A DNA stretch of 5,629 nucleotides from Clostridiales bacterium (GTDB lineage: Bacteria; Bacillota; Clostridia; Oscillospirales; CAG-272), in the NCBI GenBank assembly GCA_004554105.1, contig SFNW01000112.1, positions 1 through 5,629 on the forward strand, read 5' to 3'. Made by a program: the position numbers and the translations under genes. The notes beneath the pieces were generated by a model that did not search any database, had not been told where the DNA came from, and saw only the letters and a program-made list of their open reading frames with translations. Numbering within the stretch: position 1 is the first letter of the stretch; each line of letters begins with the position of its first letter. Shown in pieces: positions 1-4,112 of the stretch.

Positions 1-2
1 AT

Positions 3-1610
3 TCGACCGGCACGGCGATGCTTTCCTCGACAGATGGCGGCTATACATGGACGCCTGAGGTCACCGAGTCGCCGTGGCAGGCGAAAATCGCGTTTCAGCA
101 GTATGTCATGGAGGTGGAGGGCTCGCCGAGCTTCACCGACCAGATGAGCGTGGTTGCCGAGCTGTATGACGGCACGCTTGCCGCCGTCTGCGAGTCCAAG
201 GACGAGAACAAGGACTTTCATATTTCGGTCATCTATTCCGACAAGGCGTGGTCGGATTCGCCCGCCTATGACGAGACCGGGCCTTCCGACCGGCAGAGCA
301 ATCTGTTTGACGGCGCAGCGCCCTATATTGTCAAAATGCCGAGCGGCGAAACCGCGCTTGGCTACGGGCAGAACAGCGGCTATTACCTGCGCGTCGGCGA
401 CGGCAGTGCACGGAAATTCAGCGAGCCGATTTGCGTCTTCGACGAGCGGGGCTACTGGGGCGCTGTCGAAGTCACGGGGGCAAACCGCCTGACCGCGGTC
501 TATCCCGAAATTTCGGACAGCAACGCGATTCTTTTGGAGAATCTCTATCTCAATCACGCGCTGGCGGCGGCGCAGCATCCCGTAAACGTCAACGGCAAAA
601 ATACCGAGGACTGGGCGGATGTGACCGACGCGCACTTCGTCGGCAGCGCATCGCAGGCGCAGGCGACCGTGCGCTACGCGCAGGACGGTAAAATGCTGTA
701 TATCCTGCTTGAGCGGCGCGACGACAGCCTGTGCAAGGGTGACCGCACGCTGGTTTATCTCGCCGATTCGGCGGGGAAAGCCTACCGCTTTTCGGTTGAC
801 GAAACCGGCGCGGTAACGCTTGAATGCGGCACAGGCGTTGAGTTTTCGCCGGTCGACAAGCCGTTTTCGGCGGCGTCGACGGCAGTCGGGGGCGGTATGG
901 TCACCGAAATCGGCGTCAACCTCGCAAAGCTCGGGCTTGCGGGACGCACGGGACTCAAAACGTTGCTCGCGCTCTTCAATGCCGAGGCGGACGGTACGCC
1001 GGTGCGCGACCTGCCCGACGGCGTTGATTTGTACGACGCGAATACCTGGCTCGATGTCGGGCTTGCAAACGGCAAAGCCGCGCCGCTTGCCGCGGGCGAT
1101 GCGGTTTCGGCGGCCGACGTGCTGCCGAATGGCGACGGCACGGTGCTCTTTTCCTTTGCCGATTCCTCGCTTGCCGCGCGTGTGCTGACGCAGCCGAACG
1201 GCATGGAGGTCAAGGCACAGGACGGCTATGTGTCGCTCCGCATCACCGACAACACCGACCCCTTTGTTTCGCTTGACTGCGGCGAGCTTGACGCAGACAC
1301 GCACACCTATATGCTGATTTGCTGCCGCAATGACGGCGACGGGCGCGGACTCGGGCTGTACTACTGCACGGGCGGTGCCGCGCCCTACGCCTACACGGCA
1401 GAATGCCGCACCGCAGCGTCAATGCGCGTCGGCGACGGCTGGCAGATTGTCGGCGTGGATTTTGCGGGCAAGACCGATTTTTCGGGCAAGCTGACAACGT
1501 TGCGCATTGACCCCTACGACGGCGCGGAAGCCCCGCTCGGCGACGGCATCGACATCGCGTGGATTGCCTTTTTGCCCGACCGTGCCGCCGCAGCGGAGTA
1601 TTTGCAGTAG
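3..1610 (+). CDS. Sialidase-like BNR-repeat protein with CBM9-like domain, 3' portion (5' truncated by window)
   Basis: Probably a secreted or surface glycan-active protein, of which only the C-terminal 535 residues are visible. The frame is open to the left edge, and the ATG at 18 is internal: it sits directly before an Asp-box (SSTDGGYTW at fragment residues 3-11, ATG = 1), the beta-propeller repeat of sialidases. Residues 40-185 continue propeller-like sequence (MSVVAELYDGTLAAVCES, then AAPYIVKMPSGET) of the type annotated as exo-alpha-sialidase in Bacillota. Residues 188-350 resemble a CBM9/DOMON-like sugar-binding domain (VNVNGKNTEDWAD, then KMLYILLERRD). Residues 360-530 form a further beta-rich domain ending in LRIDPYDG and IDIAWIAF, similar to C-terminal modules of clostridial surface proteins. 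No SLH, LPXTG or membrane anchor occurs at the C-terminus, so any anchor must lie upstream. Catalytic residues cannot be assigned. The sialidase fold is fairly likely; sialic acid as substrate is uncertain. The gene converges on the ligase gene. Confidence 0.8.
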   Translation, partial: STGTAMLSSTDGGYTWTPEVTESPWQAKIAFQQYVMEVEGSPSFTDQMSVVAELYDGTLAAVCESKDENKDFHISVIYSDKAWSDSPAYDETGPSDRQSNLFDGAAPYIVKMPSGETALGYGQNSGYYLRVGDGSARKFSEPICVFDERGYWGAVEVTGANRLTAVYPEISDSNAILLENLYLNHALAAAQHPVNVNGKNTEDWADVTDAHFVGSASQAQATVRYAQDGKMLYILLERRDDSLCKGDRTLVYLADSAGKAYRFSVDETGAVTLECGTGVEFSPVDKPFSAASTAVGGGMVTEIGVNLAKLGLAGRTGLKTLLALFNAEADGTPVRDLPDGVDLYDANTWLDVGLANGKAAPLAAGDAVSAADVLPNGDGTVLFSFADSSLAARVLTQPNGMEVKAQDGYVSLRITDNTDPFVSLDCGELDADTHTYMLICCRNDGDGRGLGLYYCTGGAAPYAYTAECRTAASMRVGDGWQIVGVDFAGKTDFSGKLTTLRIDPYDGAEAPLGDGIDIAWIAFLPDRAAAAEYLQ

Positions 1611-1614
1611 ACTC

Positions 1615-1658
1615 AAATAAAAGAAGAAGCACGCATTCGCGTGCTTCTTCTTTTATTT
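1615..1658. terminator. Bidirectional intrinsic terminator between converging genes
   Basis: A perfect 20-bp inverted repeat, with left arm 1615-1634 (AAATAAAAGAAGAAGCACGC) and right arm 1639-1658 separated by the 4-nt loop ATTC. The A-rich outer left arm and T-rich outer right arm supply a U-tract in either direction. It begins 4 nt after the TAG of the sialidase-like gene. It also contains the last Lys codon and the TAA stop (1653-1655) of the ligase gene on the other strand. It therefore most likely ends transcription of both genes. Confidence 0.9.
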
Positions 1659-3332
1659 AACGAGGTGTCGCTTGATTTTCTTTGTGGTGGTCTTTTCAAA
1701 TTCGGTCGTGCGCAGCTCGACATTGCGAATCTGCTTGTAGCCGACGAGGCGGCGATTGAGCTTGTTGATGTCGGCTTTGATTGCATCGAGCATTTCGGCG
1801 TTGGTCGTGCCGGCGGGGAATTTCTCCGCGTTGGGGAAGACGACGGCGGTCAGCACCGTGTCTCTGCCGTTCTTTCTGCCGACGACCACGCATTCGTTGA
1901 TTTTATCAATCGAGGCGAGGTATTCCTCGATTTCCTCGGGGAAGACGTTTTTGCCGTTTTCGAGGACAATGACCGACTTCTTTCTGCCCGTGATGTAGAT
2001 ATAGCCTTCGTCGTCCATATAGCCGAGGTCGCCGGTGCGGAACCAGCCGTTCTCGGTAAAGGCTTCGGCGGTTGCGGCTTCGTCGTCGTAGTAGCCGAGC
2101 ATGACGTTTTTGCCCTTGACGCAGATTTCGCCGATTTCGCGTCCCTCGTCGTCGGGGGTTGCATCTTCGATGCGCACGGTGCAGCTGGGAACGGTGGGGC
2201 CGACCGAGCCGGGCTTGGAATGATAGTAAACGTCGACTGAAATCAGCGGCGAGCATTCGGTGATGCCGTAGCCCTCCCAAACCTCGATGCCGAGCGAGCG
2301 GAAGTCGTCGGCAATCTTCTGGTCGAGCGCCGCGCCGCCGCAGATGATTTTTTCAAGTCTGCCGCCGAACGCCGCTAAAATGTCGCGGAAGAGCAGGCGG
2401 CGCGGGTCGATGCCGACCTTGCGTACCGTATTCGACGCCTTCATCAGCCCGCGCACCGCAGATTCGACGCCCTTTTTGCGGATTTCGTCCCAAATCTTTT
2501 TGTCCATCGTGTTGAGGAAGAGCGGGACGAGGACAAGCGCGGTCGGGCGGAAGAGCTGGAAGTTGCGCATACAGTGGCGCAGGGAATCGTTGATGGCGAT
2601 TTCGCAGCCGTAGTTGGCGGCGGCAAGCGAGCAGCACAGCTCGTAGGTGTGGTGAATCGGCAGCACCGAAACCAGCACGTCGTGCGGGAAGAAATTGACG
2701 GTTTCGCACGCCGAGTTGATTGCCGCGCAGATGTTCTTTTCGGAGAGCATGACGCACTTGCTCGTGCCGGTCGTGCCCGAGGTGAAGAGCATCACGGCAA
2801 GGCGGTCCATATCCGCGGGCGAGGAGGGGTCATGCGGCTTTCCCTCGCCGATGGCGATGATTTCTTCCATCGACTTGAAATAGGGTGCGTCCGCCGTCTC
2901 ACCCGCCATCGGGATAAAGGCGATTTCGGGGTGGCGCGCCGCCATGTCGCGGAATTTCTCGGCAAACAGCGGCGAAAAGACGATATTGTCCGCTTTTGAG
3001 CGGCAGAGGAAGTTTTCGATTTCGGACAGGGCAAGCTCTTTGTCGAGCGGAATCGCCGTTCCGCCGAACATAACCGACGCGAGGTAGGCGATGTACCATT
3101 TCGGCGAGGTCTCGCCGATAATGGCAGTGCGCTTGCCCTTGACCTTGCCGAGGCGGTAGAGTCCCGAGCCGAACGCGCTGACCTTTGCGGCAAGCGTGCC
3201 GTAGGAAATCTTCTGCACCTCGCCGTTTTCGTCAAAATAGTCGAACAGCGTGCGGTCGCCGCGCTCTTTGAAAATGGAGACCATGTGCTTGACACAGGTG
3301 ACGGCGGTATAAATACGTTTTGTTTTTTTCAT
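1653..3332 (-). CDS. AMP-forming acyl-CoA ligase (long-chain fatty-acid-CoA ligase-like)
   Basis: A cytoplasmic 559-aa adenylate-forming enzyme, expected to activate a carboxylic acid with ATP to an acyl-AMP and transfer it to CoA (or possibly to an acyl carrier protein). All core motifs of the ANL superfamily are visible: the P-loop TSGTTGTSK (residues 184-192), the HHT segment (227-229), YGITE (355-359), the TGD motif (433-435) and ITGRKK (447-452). The C-terminal A10 lysine is probably K552 in KTTTKKIKR, where the Gly usual before it is replaced by Lys. The length is close to bacterial FadD-type enzymes (about 550-600 aa), and no membrane segment or fused domain is seen. The ATG at 3332 is preceded by AGAGGAA (3342-3348), 9 nt away. 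It lies 23 nt downstream of the marR stop, so it is very likely the second gene of that operon and shares its control. Long-chain fatty acid is the best guess; an aryl or medium-chain acid cannot be excluded. Confidence 0.9.
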   Translation of the reverse strand: MKKTKRIYTAVTCVKHMVSIFKERGDRTLFDYFDENGEVQKISYGTLAAKVSAFGSGLYRLGKVKGKRTAIIGETSPKWYIAYLASVMFGGTAIPLDKELALSEIENFLCRSKADNIVFSPLFAEKFRDMAARHPEIAFIPMAGETADAPYFKSMEEIIAIGEGKPHDPSSPADMDRLAVMLFTSGTTGTSKCVMLSEKNICAAINSACETVNFFPHDVLVSVLPIHHTYELCCSLAAANYGCEIAINDSLRHCMRNFQLFRPTALVLVPLFLNTMDKKIWDEIRKKGVESAVRGLMKASNTVRKVGIDPRRLLFRDILAAFGGRLEKIICGGAALDQKIADDFRSLGIEVWEGYGITECSPLISVDVYYHSKPGSVGPTVPSCTVRIEDATPDDEGREIGEICVKGKNVMLGYYDDEAATAEAFTENGWFRTGDLGYMDDEGYIYITGRKKSVIVLENGKNVFPEEIEEYLASIDKINECVVVGRKNGRDTVLTAVVFPNAEKFPAGTTNAEMLDAIKADINKLNRRLVGYKQIRNVELRTTEFEKTTTKKIKRHLVK

Positions 3333-3355
3333 GGTGGGGCGTTCCTCTCAATCTG

Positions 3356-3865
3356 TTATTCGTCGGCGTTTCGGTCGTTGCTTTGGTCTTTGCTTTTATC
3401 CTTGCCGGAAAGTTTATTGATAAACGCGGCGGGGGAAAACTTCTGCGCGGCGTCTAAAATGCGCGCGACCAGCGGCGCGTCATCGTGCGGCAGTGCGCCC
3501 ATGAAGCCCGAAAAGTATTCGTCCTCCGCTTCTTTCAGTTTCTGAATGACGGGCTCTGCCGCCTCGGTCAGGCGCACGGCGACAAATCTGCGGTCGTCGC
3601 TGCTCTGCTCGGTGACGAGATAGCCTTTTTGCTTTAAGGACTCGACCGCTTGACTGATATTGCCCTTGGAGATGTTGGAGGACTCGCTGATTGCCTTGAC
3701 CGTGTTGTTTTCGGGCGTGGCGGTCAGCGCCAGCAGAACATCGGTCTCGTTGAGTGTGAAGCCGTCCTTTTCAATGGCGCGGTGACAGTGCGAGCGCATC
3801 GATTTGCCGAGGGTCATCAGTTTGGTAAAGACCTCGTACGGCTTAAAGCGCGGTTTGTTTTCCAC
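3356..3865 (-). CDS. MarR-family winged-helix transcriptional regulator
   Basis: A 169-aa MarR-type regulator, expected to act as a dimer that binds palindromic DNA and releases it on binding a small molecule. The winged helix-turn-helix spans about residues 38-103: LNETDVLLALTA, then helix 2 around VKAISESSNIS (56-66), recognition helix KGNISQAVESLKQKG (67-81), and wing TEQSSDDRRFVAVRLTEAA with the family's D-x-R element (DDR, 90-92). Helices at the N-terminus (about 8-33) and at 104-145 would form the dimer interface. The tail (152-169) is unusually charged and probably disordered. The start is GTG at 3865, supported by AAAGGAGGG seven nt upstream. It is the first gene of an operon with the acyl-CoA ligase, 23 nt upstream of it. 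Two palindromes in its leader suggest autoregulation. The effector is unknown; a fatty acid, aromatic acid or acyl-CoA handled by the ligase is inference from context. Confidence 0.92.
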   Translation of the reverse strand: MENKPRFKPYEVFTKLMTLGKSMRSHCHRAIEKDGFTLNETDVLLALTATPENNTVKAISESSNISKGNISQAVESLKQKGYLVTEQSSDDRRFVAVRLTEAAEPVIQKLKEAEDEYFSGFMGALPHDDAPLVARILDAAQKFSPAAFINKLSGKDKSKDQSNDRNADE

Positions 3866-3871
3866 CGGCAG

Positions 3872-3880
3872 CCCTCCTTT
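3872..3880 (-). promoter_or_regulatory. Strong Shine-Dalgarno that fixes the GTG start of the MarR gene
   Basis: The minus strand reads AAAGGAGGG here, with 7 nt between GGAGG and the GTG at 3865-3863. This is close to the ideal anti-16S complement and spacing, and it supports the non-ATG start. Its first base is the edge of the 17-bp palindrome at 3880-3896, so a bound repressor or a leader hairpin would lie against it. Confidence 0.85.
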
Positions 3881-3896
3881 TTAAAACGGTTTTAAA
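3880..3896. promoter_or_regulatory. Candidate MarR operator 1 (17-bp palindrome)
   Basis: The sequence TTTAAAACGGTTTTAAA is a perfect inverted repeat with 8-bp arms around one central base. It lies between the predicted transcription start and the Shine-Dalgarno of the marR gene. Its length and symmetry match typical MarR-family operators, and the gene it precedes encodes such a regulator. Binding itself is inferred. In the mRNA the same bases could form a weak A/U-rich hairpin. Confidence 0.55.
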
Positions 3897-3907
3897 CAGA
3901 ACTGTTT
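3894..3907. promoter_or_regulatory. Candidate MarR operator 2 (14-bp palindrome)
   Basis: AAACAG-AA-CTGTTT is a perfect inverted repeat with 6-bp arms and a 2-bp spacer, sharing AAA (3894-3896) with operator 1. It covers about +5 to +18 of the predicted transcript, so a bound repressor would block initiation or promoter escape. Its half-site differs from that of operator 1, so it may be a second, weaker site or bind another protein. Confidence 0.5.
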
Positions 3908-3918
3908 GCAACGGACCT

Positions 3919-3947
3919 ATCTTAGCACGGTTTTTTGCGTTTGTCAA
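3919..3947 (-). promoter_or_regulatory. Sigma-70/A type promoter of the marR-ligase operon
   Basis: On the minus strand a perfect -35 TTGACA (3947-3942) is followed by a 17-nt spacer and the -10 hexamer TAAGAT (3924-3919, four of six consensus bases). Transcription should begin near 3912, giving a leader of roughly 47 nt before the GTG at 3865. The hexamers and spacing are seen directly; the start site is a prediction. Confidence 0.8.
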
Positions 3948-3949
3948 GC

Positions 3950-3979
3950 AAATTTGTGTAAAAAAGGATATACAAATTT
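3950..3979. repeat. A/T-rich inverted repeat just upstream of the marR -35 box
   Basis: AAATTTGT (3950-3957) and ACAAATTT (3972-3979) are perfect 8-bp inverted arms separated by 14 nt. The inner arm ends 2 bp from the -35 hexamer, in the position of an activator site, an UP-like element or an upstream operator. Given the A/T-richness, chance is a real alternative. Confidence 0.35.
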
Positions 3980-4018
3980 CAGAAATCCGGGGAAAGAAAA
4001 AGGAAATCCGACCGAACT

Positions 4019-4067
4019 GCGGCGCATCGCCGCTATGCGCGGGCGGCGTGCCGAATCCCGCCCACGC
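4019..4067. repeat. Cluster of overlapping GC-rich inverted repeats
   Basis: Several short perfect inverted repeats are packed here: GCGGCG-CAT-CGCCGC (4019-4033), GCGCAT/ATGCGC (4022-4027 and 4035-4040), GGGCGG/CCGCCC (4041-4046 and 4058-4063) and GCGTG/CACGC (4046-4050 and 4063-4067). Some pairings exclude others. No T-run follows on either strand, so these are not classic terminators. The block lies between the SLH gene's terminator and the marR promoter. No function can be assigned, and G/C-rich composition alone can produce such pairings. Confidence 0.4.
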
Positions 4068-4068
4068 A

Positions 4069-4102
4069 AAAAGGGCAAGGTGTATTTCAACCTTGCCCTT
4101 TT
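4069..4102. terminator. Intrinsic terminator of the SLH surface-protein gene
   Basis: A perfect 13-bp stem, AAAAGGGCAAGGT (4069-4081) with ACCTTGCCCTTTT (4090-4102), closes an 8-nt loop. On the minus strand it begins 10 nt after the TGA of the SLH gene and ends in a run of five T (4072-4068), as expected for a Rho-independent terminator. It separates that gene from the marR promoter downstream. The plus-strand T-run (TTTTATCTTT) would allow some function in the other direction, but no gene needs it. Confidence 0.88.
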
Positions 4103-4112
4103 ATCTTTGATG

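Noticed and set aside
18..20. ATG at 18 as the true start of the sialidase-like gene
   Set aside because: The frame is open to the left edge, no Shine-Dalgarno precedes it, and the ATG lies immediately before an Asp-box, which belongs in the middle of a propeller.
782..1632. Minus-strand open frames opposite the sialidase-like gene
   Set aside because: They are low-complexity Ser/Pro/Arg/Ala translations typical of the antisense of a GC-rich gene, without start signals or recognisable domains.
1641..2240. Plus-strand open frame of 199 codons antisense to the ligase
   Set aside because: It starts inside the terminator stem and is explained by third-position G/C bias of the ligase gene on the other strand; composition (runs of FVDFINRG, VVVAEHDVF type) is typical of antisense translation.
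3323..3329. Run of seven A in codons 2-4 of the ligase as a programmed slippage site
   Set aside because: Lys-rich N-termini with A-runs after ATG are common and aid initiation; no alternative frame product or stimulatory structure is apparent.
3945..4027. Small minus-strand open frame from ATG at 4027 (about 26 residues, Phe-rich) as a leader peptide
   Set aside because: No ribosome binding site, lies mostly upstream of the predicted promoter, and overlaps the inverted repeats; nothing beyond an open frame supports it.
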